Assembly: GCA_010645155.1 (NCBI GenBank)
Contig: CM021317.1
Location: 2,988,303 to 3,052,302, forward strand
Length of the DNA: 64,000 nt
Origin: Tigriopus japonicus
Taxonomy: Eukaryota; Arthropoda; Copepoda; Harpacticoida; Harpacticidae
Direction of reading: 5' to 3'
Positions 46,615 through 57,299 of the stretch are shown piece by piece (positions within the stretch are counted from its first letter, which is position 1; every line of letters starts with the position of its first letter). The translations under genes and the position numbers were made by a program. Below the pieces are notes generated by a model, which was not told the origin of the DNA, searched no databases, and saw only the letters and a list, made by a program, of their open reading frames with translations.

Positions 46615-47506
46615 NNNNNNNNNNNNNNNNNNNNNNNNNNNNNNNNNNNNNNNNNNNNNNNNNNNNNNNNNNNNNNNNNNNNNNNNNNNNNNNNNNNNNN
46701 NNNNNNNNNNNNNNNNNNNNNNNNNNNNNNNNNNNNNNNNNNNNNNNNNNNNNNNNNNNNNNNNNNNNNNNNNNNNNNNNNNNNNNNNNNNNNNNNNNNN
46801 NNNNNNNNNNNNNNNNNNNNNNNNNNNNNNNNNNNNNNNNNNNNNNNNNNNNNNNNNNNNNNNNNNNNNNNNNNNNNNNNNNNNNNNNNNNNNNNNNNNN
46901 NNNNNNNNNNNNNNNNNNNNNNNNNNNNNNNNNNNNNNNNNNNNNNNNNNNNNNNNNNNNNNNNNNNNNNNNNNNNNNNNNNNNNNNNNNNNNNNNNNNN
47001 NNNNNNNNNNNNNNNNNNNNNNNNNNNNNNNNNNNNNNNNNNNNNNNNNNNNNNNNNNNNNNNNNNNNNNNNNNNNNNNNNNNNNNNNNNNNNNNNNNNN
47101 NNNNNNNNNNNNNNNNNNNNNNNNNNNNNNNNNNNNNNNNNNNNNNNNNNNNNNNNNNNNNNNNNNNNNNNNNNNNNNNNNNNNNNNNNNNNNNNNNNNN
47201 NNNNNNNNNNNNNNNNNNNNNNNNNNNNNNNNNNNNNNNNNNNNNNNNNNNNNNNNNNNNNNNNNNNNNNNNNNNNNNNNNNNNNNNNNNNNNNNNNNNN
47301 NNNNNNNNNNNNNNNNNNNNNNNNNNNNNNNNNNNNNNNNNNNNNNNNNNNNNNNNNNNNNNNNNNNNNNNNNNNNNNNNNNNNNNNNNNNNNNNNNNNN
47401 NNNNNNNNNNNNNNNNNNNNNNNNNNNNNNNNNNNNNNNNNNNNNNNNNNNNNNNNNNNNNNNNNNNNNNNNNNNNNNNNNNNNNNNNNNNNNNNNNNNN
47501 NNNNNN
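46615..47506. other. Assembly gap (892 N)
   Basis: A run of N. Frames spanning it are artefacts. Confidence 1.
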
Positions 47507-47972
47507 TTTGCTAGAAGGGTTTGGTTTAAGGATTTTTGGGACGCCTTGATATTGGCTTCCTCTTAGGCAAAAGCTTTTGGAATGCCATTAAGGTTGAATA
47601 GTTGGCCCCATAAATGGATTTTTCCAGATATTTTTAAGCATTTTTAGGGTCTGTAATGGAATTTGTAACGCATTTTAAGGTCGGCTTTGCCGGTTAGTGT
47701 TCTTTCTCTCATGGAATAGACATTTTCCTTCTTTTCTTCAAGACTGAGACAAATGTAAAGAAAGACAGATTTTGTCTTGGATTTTATATTTTTGACATAA
47801 ACCACTACCTTTATAAAATTAAAAGGTGCATCCACTAGGACCCGCCAACAGCGTCTTTGTAGTTCCATAAATGTCCACCAGAGGTACCAACAAACACCAT
47901 ATTTGTAAGCATCAACCAAAACAATCTGAAATCCGGACCAACTCACCCATTCATCAGAACCATCCATCCATC

Positions 47973-50053
47973 ATGGATCCCGAAAGTGACGAATCCCACC
48001 ATCCTTACCCCGAACATCACCACCACCATCACGCCGACGAAGACGACGAGGAAGACCACGATGAAGACCACGAAGAGCCCGATGGCGTGGCCGATTCCAG
48101 CGCCGCCGCTCTCGGTCTCGGACCCATTGAACCCGAAGAAGACCCGGAATTGATTCGCGAGCAATGTCTGAGTCGATTCGCCACGGCCGATTTCATCATG
48201 GAGCCCGAGATTTTCACCCAATTGAAGACCTACTTCCAAACCGGCGGCAATCCCGAGCAAGTCATCGATTTGCTCAGCAAGAACTATCTGGCCGTGGCCC
48301 AGATGGCCAATCTCATGGCCGAATGGCTCATCTTGGCCGGAGCAGAGATCACGGATGTCCAACAGCAGGTCGAGAATCATCTCCATGACATGATTCTCAA
48401 GACCTTTGACCCTAAGAAGGCCGATGCCATCTTTAACGAGGAGGGCGAAACGCCTTCTTGGTTAGCTGAGCTCATTGAATATCCAACTTGGCGATCCTTG
48501 ATCTATCGATTGGCCGAGGATTATCCGGATTGTCTCATGCTGAATTTCACCATCAAACTCATTTCGGATGCGGGTTTTCAGGGCGAGATCACATCCATAT
48601 CCACGGCCGCTCAACAGATCGAGGTGTTTTCTAGGATTCTCAAGACTTCCATCACCAATTTTCTGACGGCCAGCGAGGAACGGGTCGAGAAATCCATGGA
48701 GGAATGTGCCAAAATGGTCTGTCACGGCCAACACACCTATGTTTATGCCCAAGTTCTCTTGTCCGTTTTGGCCCATGAGAGCAAAGGGGGTCATGTGATT
48801 CGGCGATTGCAGGAGGAGATCCAAAAAGAGGCCCAATTGGCTCAACACGATGTCACACCCATCACTATGGCTTTGGTGGCCGGGTTTCAACACGCTCGAG
48901 CGGCGCAAGCTTTGAGTTCTATGTTGTCGCGCAATGTTCTGAATCCGGCGGATATTGTGGTCTTGTATAAATTGTATAATCACACGGATCCACCCCCCGT
49001 GGATCTGATCCGCATTCCACAGTTCTTGGAACTGCTTATTGACGCCTTATTTCGCCCCGAGTCCAAGATCAATCAGGTAATTGATCTTACAAGGACAAAA
49101 TGGAAGGGATATTCATACGCATTTTTCCTCGTAGGAACACAAATCCAAGTATATTTTCTTGCTGGCATACGCCTCTAGTGTTTGTGACACGTGGAATTAC
49201 AAACGAGGGGCCCGCAAGAATCTGAATAAAGAGGAACTCAAAGGAACCACGCAAGCCGCCGAAAAAGTGCACAGTATTTTGAGTGTGAGTAAAGGTGCCA
49301 CTGATCTCATCGCCGAATTGGGCACCTTGTATCAATGTATTAGGTAAATGCCCTGAGAATGTGTTTACTTATGGCGTGAAGATGGATGATATGTCGATGG
49401 TTGCATTGTAGGTTTCCCGTTGTTTCTGTGGGTATTATTCGATGGGTGGAATTCGTGGTGACCGAACCTACTTTCTTCTCGCTCTCAACGGATTATTGTC
49501 CCGTACAACTGGCTTTGTTGGACGAAGTGGTCACTTGTCATCCATTGCTTCATAATCAAGTCCTCCAAGTAAGTTGAGAATCAAAACAGTTTTAGGGCAA
49601 ATCAGCCAATATTCCCTTCTTTATATCCTAGTTGTATATCCGATTATTCGAGCAGAGGTACGATTCTCTGGAGATTTTGGCCCAACTAGAAATCAAGAAA
49701 ATGTTGATCGATCGACTGGTTAACCTTCTTTCTCGAGGTTATGTGTTGCCGGTGGTTAAATACATCAAAGGTTGTTGGGAAAACACCGACACAGATGTGT
49801 CCTTAATCAGGTAAAAGCGACAAAGGTCAATGCAATTTTATTATTAGCTAAGGTACTTAATTTACATCCCTGCAGGTACTTTGTCACTGAAGTCTTGGAC
49901 ACCATTCAGCCTCCGTACAGTCCGGAATTCGTGCAACTGTTCTTGCCTTTGGTGGAGAATGAGGAAATCATTGGCGGAATGCGTCGCGATGGCGACGAAG
50001 ACCCCGTTTCCGAATTTGTTGTCCATTGTCGAGCCAACTTTGTAGCTTCTTGA
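47973..50053 (+). CDS. NELFCD: Negative elongation factor C/D (5 exons, 608 aa)
   Basis: Exons are 47973-49076, 49135-49343, 49412-49568, 49632-49810 and 49876-50053, with introns of 58-68 bp, GT-AG borders and the frame kept throughout. NELF-C/D bridges NELF-A and NELF-B in the complex that pauses RNA polymerase II near promoters in the nucleus. The protein matches TH1/NELF-C/D along its length: [20 protein letters not shown], the LAEWLILAG segment, [53 protein letters not shown], and the C-terminal VVKYIKGCW...[15 protein letters not shown]. Length is close to the human protein (about 590). The N-terminus carries a run of His followed by Asp/Glu-rich sequence. The ATG at 47973 (MDPESDE) is preferred to 47871, whose extension looks like leader. 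Confidence 0.95.
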
Positions 50054-50073
50054 GTTGAATGAATAGATATTAG

Positions 50074-53000
50074 TTAGTCGTCGCACACAGTCTCTGACAT
50101 TTCACGTTTGACGCGATCTTTGGATTTCCACACTTTGATCGTGAAGTCATCTGAGGAAGTCACACACACCTCGTCGTCTTCCACTCGGAAGGACACGCAA
50201 TTAAGACATTGCTCATGATCGAGCGTGGATAATTTCACACCCGTTTTGCGGTCCCAAAGCACTCCGCGGCCATCTTCAGATCCGCATGACAAATAGTTTG
50301 GCGATGAATCGGAATACAAATAAAACGCGTCGTGGCATGACGTACGCCCGATAGGACCTTTAAATATCTACAAAACAAAATGACATAACATCAGAATAGT
50401 GAACGTTAGCTCGTGAGGTTTGTCTGCGCAAAGGCACGCTACAACCATGCTCCCAAAATCGACTTCAAGCTCACTTTTAGCCTGTTACGACATTCTTGAC
50501 TATTGTTTTGGTAAAAAATACTTTACGCAGAAGCTAATATTGATAAAGACTCGTTTTAGAAGTCTGCTAGCGTTAAAAAGTAGTGTTGCGACCAAATAAA
50601 AAGTGTCGCCATTTTCAACCTAAAGTTGATAAAGTATCCATCTCTCTATACTCTAAAAGTCAGCCTTTGTTACAATTTCTGACCCTAAAAACTTAACAAG
50701 GGCCAATGTGGCAACATTTAGCGTAAAAACATTATATGATTGCATCAGTATTAAAAAGACCCCAAAATGTGGCGGCCAATTGATGAAGTCATTGAAGCAT
50801 GCATCCCATAAACACAAAACATATGATTTAAATTTGCGTTAGGATAAGGTCTTACCTGTCCAGTTAGGGACCATGATTCGAGATCAACTACGTGAATGAT
50901 CACTTCAGTAGAAATTGGAGGAGGATCAGATCGGGTGGCGACTGCGTTTTCGGGCCATTCTCTGACAGCAACAAACATTTGAAGGTCGTCCTTGGTGCAC
51001 GATATACTGACAATTTGACCATGAAACTCGATACTGTGATCGAAATCGGTTATTCGTTTTGGACAGATGACACTGTCCAACGTCAAGCTGAAAATTGATT
51101 AAATTCAGAAAATGAAGAGATATCGTTTAATTCCTATTTCAGTCTAAATTTCATAAAGCAATGAGATTACAGTGAATATTGGAAATAAGAATATTGTCAC
51201 GTGTGTCAGCAGCAAAAAACACTCTTTTATCAAGAGGTGTTTTAAAAGACCTGCATTAACAGCAAATTTTTGTTCGAGTCGAAGTACTCGTATATTAAAA
51301 GCTATTCTTATATCAAGCTATGACTGTAATGGCAAACTGGTATAAACACACTCGATGGTAGAAAAACTCTTAAAATAAGTTTCTTTAAGTTAAAAAAAAT
51401 TCCGTCATTCTTATTTCGAGCGTTCTAGAATCCAGTTTTGACTGACATGGCAATCTATTTTTGGCAAAAATAAGAATAGTGGCAATTTGCATCCTTTTTT
51501 GTCTTATATTGAGTAGTTTTACATCCACTTTTGACCTCAATTGATCGAAATCAATTTTTTTATAGTATCAAATCAGTTTACAAGATGTTTCTTTAACCTA
51601 AAGTTGAAAGTGAACGTACTTACTCTCGAAATCCAACCTTATGAGGCACGATAGTTTTGGTACCGAACATCGCCACCATACACAATTGGTTCTTTCTAAA
51701 AACCTCCTCACACTCGAATCCAACATCTTGGTCTTCCATCAAAATCTGTCTGCCATGGTTTTGGTTTCGGAGCTCCATTGGGAATTTTTTACTGGGATCG
51801 TGCGTCTTTTGCGAAAAGATCCGAATCAATCGCAAATAATGAACCGCCTGAAACACACACAGGGACATAATTTTGGAAACGATCATAATGCTCAGGGTCT
51901 TCTTTAGTCTCTTAAGGCATTCAATCTCGACACCAAAGCCATTTCTCGTTGATATTGGCGGACAATCAAGAAGAAATAGATAGGTATGCCCACATCCATG
52001 ATCAGAGTTTGTCCAATCACAGCCCCTTGAATCCAATCACGGGCATTAATGATCTGTTGGATCACAAACACAATCTCCCAACCAATCCCAATGGGAATCC
52101 AATCCAAGAAGGGATTCAACAACCTTTTCTTGTCCATTTGAACACCCACCAAGAGCAAAGAACAACTCATGAGATGTGTCAGCCAATAAATCACATTAGA
52201 GGTAGTGTACAGAGTTCTAGCAATGGGTTTGGTTGATGGATCCAAGAAATGGTAGTCCACCAAAATATGGTAATTGGGTGAAGTGAAAGCGGAGAGATTG
52301 AAGATCAGGTTGAGGATAGCCCATGAACCAAATATAATGGCAATGGCCCGACAACCCGATTTCAGACTCCAATATCCGAGGAACGTTTGCATAATGCGAG
52401 TTTATTCCGGATGCGATATTGGGCCAATTCAACTCGAAAACAGACTTTATTCGTTTGGAAAAATATATTGGCTTCTATATATTTACTTCAAGTTAGTCAA
52501 ATTGACAAACTTTTGTTGTCCCTTAAGGTTTCTTATTTAGAATTTTATTTAGACCAAATAGGTGGGTGTTTCCTTCACATTTTTGGACTGAAATTTGTTT
52601 GGATGTTGATTGGGCATTGTTTTTAAGGTCAGAAAATGACTATCCCGTACTTTTAGATCAGAATTTGGGCCCAATTTTGATTTGAGGTGCAAATGGCAAA
52701 TATTTTTATTTGGCAAATACCTTTCTTTAAATAAGCAATCGGCCACTTCTTGAGGTTATAGTCTTGGCTACAAATAAGCGTCCCGCCCAAACGATGGTTT
52801 CAATAAGTGATTGTGGAGGAGTCGTTGAATAAAAGTGATTCAAACTCAATTCAGATTGCATACGTATAACAAAACACACAGCGTTTAATTGAGCTGGGTA
52901 AGTCATTTTTAAGTTCCAAAGACATTTGAGACCAGTTTTGGAGTGAGAAGACAATCCCGCAAATGAAATCGAGGTCGGTTAATTAGGTCACGGGCCAAAA

Positions 53001-54459
53001 ATTGATACAATGTCACCTAAAACTTGCTTAAAAACAAATTTATGAAAATGTTCTTCTGGATAATAATTAGGCACACTTAGTTCGGTAATGATTCAAAATA
53101 TTGGTGTAATCTATTTAACCGTTCAATTTTCAATGGCTGTTTTCGAACACAATGCTCGAAGGACACAATCGGACTTTTCTTCACCCAAATTCGAAGAAGG
53201 GCTCAATAAATTAAGTCAATATTTCGGATTCAGGCAACAATGAGACCATCTTAGGAATAGGTTTTAAGAAAAATTCATGAATTTGTTTTTAAGTAAGTTT
53301 TAACTGACATTATATCAATTTTTGGCCCGTGACCTAATTAAACGACCTTGATTTTATTTGCGAGATTGTCTTCTCACTCCAAAACTGGTCTCAAATGTCT
53401 TTGGAACTTAAAAATGACTTCTCCAACTCAATTAAACGCCGTGAACAATCAACATTTTCGGAAGCAGGGTATCCTTCTTAAAGGAACAGCTGAGAAAATT
53501 CAATACTTACTGATGGGTTCATGAAATCAAACACGCGTCCGATACAATTTTCAACACTCAGGAGTTGAGCTGTTTCCTCTGGAAGGTGACTCCACATTGG
53601 ATGGGGTGTAATGGGCTTGTAGTCACAAATGAACATGGTCATATTCATGGCGGGGGCCATCTCGTTATCGGACACCTGATAGCAACTAGTGATGTAATAT
53701 CGCTCGGTGCACCAACAACCCATCACATCGTAGGGATCATTCACTACACGGCAAACGAAAGTGTAATCCTTCTCAGTCGATCCCGGAGTTAGATCTGCAA
53801 AATGTATGGGTTCAATCTGTTATATGAAAGGTTTAAGGAGTCAATTTTCAATTGAACTTACTAGTGTTAAATATGGCGATTTCCCCTGTGAGTGAGTCGA
53901 TGACCCCGGAAACCAGAAGCTTCTTATCGTCGCTGCTGTATTGACCGCTCCAAGTGTAATGCCAATAATAACGGCCCATGTTTAGAGTGTTGAAATGCTC
54001 AAACTCATGAGTCTTGTCATTATATCGCCATATGATGAACGTACGATCCTATGTGGGATAAATAAAACGGCTATTAGATGTTTATAGTTAATTGTGGTCG
54101 TCAATAAATACCTTGGAACAAGAGACAAAATCTCCGTATTTATGGGCGAAGCTCACGAATAGAACTTCGTCGGTATGACCGGTTAAGGTTTGAGTGTTAA
54201 CACTTGGACATTTGTTTGTTAACCGAAATAATTCGGATTTCCAGTCTATTTGAGGATCACTTAAGACATGGACGGGAATTTTATGAGTTCGATATCGTTT
54301 GATGGTCGCATGTCGCCAAAACAAATTATTGTCACAAATCGCCAGGTACCAAGATTGACAAACCAGACTGAATGAGCACACTTGGCTTAGCTCGAGATGT
54401 TGGGCGATTTTTACCAATAATTCCGGTGGCAAAGCCGACCAATCGTGGGGAGGAGACAT
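50074..54459 (-). CDS. FBXW5: F-box/WD-repeat protein 5 homolog (6 exons, 522 aa)
   Basis: Exons (minus strand order) are 54459-54112, 54048-53862, 53794-53511, 51847-51624, 51087-50856 and 50367-50074; all joins keep frame. FBXW5 is the substrate adaptor of SCF/CUL4 ubiquitin ligases. Residues about 4-45 are an F-box (LPPELLVKIAQHLELSQVCSFSLVCQSWY). WD-repeat sequence follows (TLTGHTDEVLFVSFAHKYGDFVSCSKDRTFIIW; SGEDGRGVLWDR-like unit; VCVTSSDDFTIKVWKS at the end). Blocks such as NDPYDVMGCW, AVREWPENAVATRSDPPPI and SPNYLSCGSEDGRGVLWDR track the human protein in order. The third intron is 1.66 kb and contains a separate membrane-protein gene and a long-TIR transposon. I cannot exclude a missed small exon there. 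Confidence 0.9.
51904..52392 (-). CDS. Four-pass membrane protein nested in an FBXW5 intron (162 aa)
   Basis: A single-exon frame starting MQTFLGYWSLKSGC. Hydrophobic segments lie at about residues 15-38, 62-85, 97-116 and 122-144, with basic residues on the tail (RQYQRE). The SLKSGC...GSW opening recalls a group of small arthropod four-pass proteins (LAPTM/DUF4728-like), an impression from memory. It lies in the same orientation as FBXW5, 57 bp before its exon 4, so it must either be transcribed from its own promoter inside the intron or be part of an alternative transcript. The frame overlaps plus-strand frames that show no protein character. Confidence 0.7.
   Translation of the reverse strand: MQTFLGYWSLKSGCRAIAIIFGSWAILNLIFNLSAFTSPNYHILVDYHFLDPSTKPIARTLYTTSNVIYWLTHLMSCSLLLVGVQMDKKRLLNPFLDWIPIGIGWEIVFVIQQIINARDWIQGAVIGQTLIMDVGIPIYFFLIVRQYQREMALVSRLNALRD
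52881..53439. mobile_element. Long-TIR transposon (about 559 bp) in an FBXW5 intron
   Basis: The first about 175 bp and the last about 175 bp are inverted copies with few mismatches. They start GCGTTTAATTGAG and include AAGTTCCAAAGACATTTGAG and AATTAGGTCACGGGCC. The ends are clear but no target duplication was found, so the superfamily is open. A decayed single-arm relative is at 63703-63900. Confidence 0.8.
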
Positions 54460-54480
54460 CTTTTTGTCAAACCTGGAACG
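54445..54480 (-). promoter_or_regulatory. Splice-acceptor-like site just upstream of the FBXW5 ATG
   Basis: Minus-strand TTATTCTCGTTCCAG precedes GTTTGACAAAAAGATG, that is, a pyrimidine-rich stretch and AG 13 nt before the start codon. It could be the end of a leader intron or a trans-splicing acceptor. Seen by eye only. Confidence 0.35.
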
Positions 54481-54612
54481 AGAATAACCCTTCCATGAGT
54501 GGGACCAGATTGGGTGACTTGTGCATTGAGAGTTGGAACAACAGGGGTTACTTTATTGTATCACATAACAAATTCCTTAACATTGATTATGAGCCGGTTT
54601 TTGTTGTCTTAG

Positions 54613-57261
54613 TTAGTAATCAGTTTGGTCCGTGCCGAAATACTTTTGCCCAAAATGATTGGGTGTGACGGGATGTACTTCGGTGGTGAGGATGGTGAGA
54701 GCGGGAAATTCGGCCACGATGCGTTCACCGGCCTCCGGAGTACAGAATAAGTTGATGAGGAACACGTGAGATTCGGGCACACCATGATCCTTGAGCACCT
54801 TCATGGCTTCGCACACCTTGTTGCCACTGCTCATGATTGGATAGAGGAGGAGTACTTTCCGTTTGGCGATATCGCTGGGCAGTTTGGCGAAAACCACGCG
54901 GGCGTCGTTCTTTTCCGGGTCTGAATCCACCAGGATTTTGCCAATTCGCATAGAACGACAGCATTCCTAAGAGATTATGAAATATTGAGTAACAAAGTTT
55001 ATGACGTTTATTTGTGTTTGAAATCAAGACGACATTTAATCAAAGCTGCATTCAAAGAATACTTGATGTAAGACTATCCTTTGCTACAAAAATGCTTTTG
55101 CCGTTGACCGATGTACTGTTCAGGTAGACACAATAATATTGTCCGACAGCTCTCAATTATAATATGGATATTAGTGATGGGACTTTGCCGTAGTGGTTCC
55201 AAATTAATCATAATTATTATTACTGTTATGGTTAAGCTTTATAAGGCTTTTTGAAAGTAAAAACGATATTCAATCGATTATCATGTTGGATGCGCAATTT
55301 TCTGACGATCTCGTCAACTTTCTCTTTGAGTTTGTGCTTCGTTTCGGTCTTTAAGTCGTTGCTTAGATTGCTCCAAATATCCGTCGCTTGTTTAACATAC
55401 AGTGGACGCTTGTGACTTAAAAGTAATATGAATAGCTCGAACCAAAAAGCTATGTTCATCTACGTGAGGCTTTTTATTTATTATTCAATGCGCCTAATTG
55501 TCCTTGCCCATCGCCACGATCTCTAATTTATAAGTAGACCTACAGAAGCTCATGTGAAAGAAGCGTCGTCAGAACACTAGCGACGGTGGCTTTATCATGA
55601 AGCTTTAAAGAAGCCAAATAAACCGGGAAGTGCAAGAGAAAAAATACACCAAATAGGAGCCTTTGACCGAATAATATACATGTAAGGGCTTGAATCCATC
55701 TTATTTCATGATCAAATGAGTGCATCAATCTTTAGTAGCATAATGCATGATGAATCTATGATTGCAAAATCAACTTTTATTATAAACTTCCTGAATGATG
55801 GTGGCGACAACAACGGCAAACATTGGAAGCTTCAAAAGAGCCAAACAACTTGACTGTGTCGACGCTTCTTTCACACGAGCTCCTTTAAGTAGACCCACCA
55901 AAGTTCCGACTACGACACTCCGTGAGGTGTGATCTACTACGTGGTTCATTCAGACTAGAGGGAGACTGGGCCTGTAACTCGTCAATAAATGCACTTTTTA
56001 GCTATTTGAATAAAAGTTGAAATCAAGATTTATCTCTTTTGAGCAGATGTTATTATATGTGTTATGTTGTTAGGCAACTCTGTCCAAGTTTATGATTTAA
56101 TTAGACAAGGTATGTTGGGCGACCCCTGTATACATAGAAAATAAGCGTCAAAAGCGAGCAACAAGTCAAAAATCAATTACACTGCATAACCAAAACGTTT
56201 CAAATAAAAAGCTTCCACATTTTTGCCCCAAATGTTCATCAAATATCGTCATGGGTGGTTGAACAACGACTTAACTTTACAACAACATGGATTTTGACGT
56301 GTTTCTTTCTCTTGAAGTCGATTTTGAAAAACGTGCAGGGGTCGCCCAACATACCTTGTCTAATTAAATCATAAACTTGAACAGAGTTGCCTAACAACAT
56401 AACACATATAATAACATCTACTCACAAGAGATAAATCTTGATTTCAACTTTTATTCAAATAGCTAAAAAGAGCACTTATTGGCGAGTTCCAGGCCCAGTC
56501 TTCCTTTAGTCTGAATGACCCACGTACAAGGACTCGTTTGTCAAAGCTATGGCCCCTGAATGTCTTCCGATCTGGGAGATGAGTCATACCGTCATAGATA
56601 TGGACAAAATATTGACAGGAGGAGCAAAGATAATCTGAACTAAACTTAAACTTAAACCTAACCTAACCTAACCTAACCTAACCTAACCTAAACATACCTA
56701 AAAATATAGAAAAACAAACAACATTTACTGAAAAACGTTTGAAACAAAAACCCTCGTGGAGGCGCGAACCCCAACTCGCTATGCAGTAAGCACGAGTGCT
56801 AGCTCTGAGCCACCACGATCTGTTGTTACTGAGAGGGGTATTTGTGGTTTATCTAGTGCTGCAGATGAGTCGCCTCCCAGATCGGAAGTTAGTTAGGGCC
56901 GATATGTCAAAGCCAGCCACCCCTTACTTACTTGAAGGGCTTTTTCCATGGCTTCCCCCGATCTGACGATGGACACGCCGCAATTGCCTTTCTCATACTT
57001 GAGCCCCTTGTAGGGTTTGCCCGTGGGCGTGACCACTTCGACCTCGGAGTAAGGCAGTTGATTGAGACCCTCCTCGATGACCATGCGAATCAGTCGATCG
57101 GCTACGAACTTAAAATTGGATCGCGACGTGTCTGCCGAGCGAATCAAGGTCTGCAACTCGTGGATTTGATCCGTTCGAGGCAAAACCTTGAATCGAGAAC
57201 CCAAACCATTCATGTCCATTACCGGATTTTGGACCGGAATGACGACGGGTTCGCCCGACAT
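54613..57261 (-). CDS. UPRT: Uracil phosphoribosyltransferase-family protein (2 exons, 227 aa)
   Basis: Exons are 57261-56932 and 54966-54613, separated by a 1.97-kb intron with GTAAGT/TTAG borders; the frame is kept (ALQ|ECCRSMRIGK). The protein matches the animal UPRT homologues: LPRTDQIHELQTLIRSADTS, FVADRLIRMVIEEGLNQLP, GVSIVRSGEAMEKAL, and the C-terminal TTEVHPVTPNHFGQKYFGTD. In microbes UPRT makes UMP from uracil and PRPP. Here the PRPP loop reads PIMSSGNKV without the Asp of the LDPMLATGG type, and the uracil-binding PGxGDxGD motif near the C-terminus is missing. Both losses are also known in vertebrate UPRT, so catalysis is doubtful. ATG 57261 is used; an acceptor-like TTTAG lies a few bases upstream, so a leader exon may exist. 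Confidence 0.9.
54970..55935. other. UPRT intron, first part: uncertain small frames
   Basis: Minus-strand frames at 55540-55728 and 55232-55459 have believable composition (FELFILLLSHKRPLYVKQAT and a Lys/Glu-rich helix), and CCTCACGTAG before the second resembles an acceptor. They could be two exons of a small nested gene, but I recognise nothing and give this little weight. Confidence 0.25.
55940..56524. mobile_element. Long-TIR DNA transposon, 585 bp, copy B, in the UPRT intron
   Basis: The ends CGTGGTTCATTCAGACTA and, read inward, CGTGGGTCATTCAGACTA are inverted repeats that continue for over 200 bp (GACTGGGCCTG, AGCTATTTGAATAAAAGTTG, GACAAGGTATGTTGGGCGACC). TA lies directly outside both ends. 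Exactly the same length as copy A at 18931-19515. No transposase. Confidence 0.85.
56657..56691 (-). repeat. Interstitial telomere-type repeat (TTAGG)7
   Basis: Seven perfect CCTAA units on the plus strand, TTAGG on the minus strand, preceded by degenerate AACTT/AACCT units. TTAGG is the telomere motif of most arthropods. It lies inside the UPRT intron, 130 bp beyond transposon copy B. Confidence 0.9.
56750..56825 (-). mobile_element. tRNA-like SINE head or tRNA pseudogene
   Basis: On the minus strand an A-box TGGCTCAGAGCTAG and a B-box GGTTCGCGCC are 42 bp apart and a five-pair T stem (TGGGG/CTCCA) can form, but the 5' and 3' acceptor strands do not pair. It is therefore a tRNA-derived relic, not a tRNA gene. 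Confidence 0.45.
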
Positions 57262-57299
57262 GTGGTTCACTAAATCAAAGATAGATAACCTAAAGGACT

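Noticed and set aside
46561..47549. Frames of over 300 codons across the gap
   Set aside because: They consist almost entirely of N and reflect the assembly gap.
47943..48983. Minus-strand frames of 147 and 173 codons opposite NELF-C/D
   Set aside because: Antisense shadows of a conserved coding exon.
56657..56691. True chromosome end
   Set aside because: Only seven units, inside an intron, with sequence continuing for kilobases on both sides.
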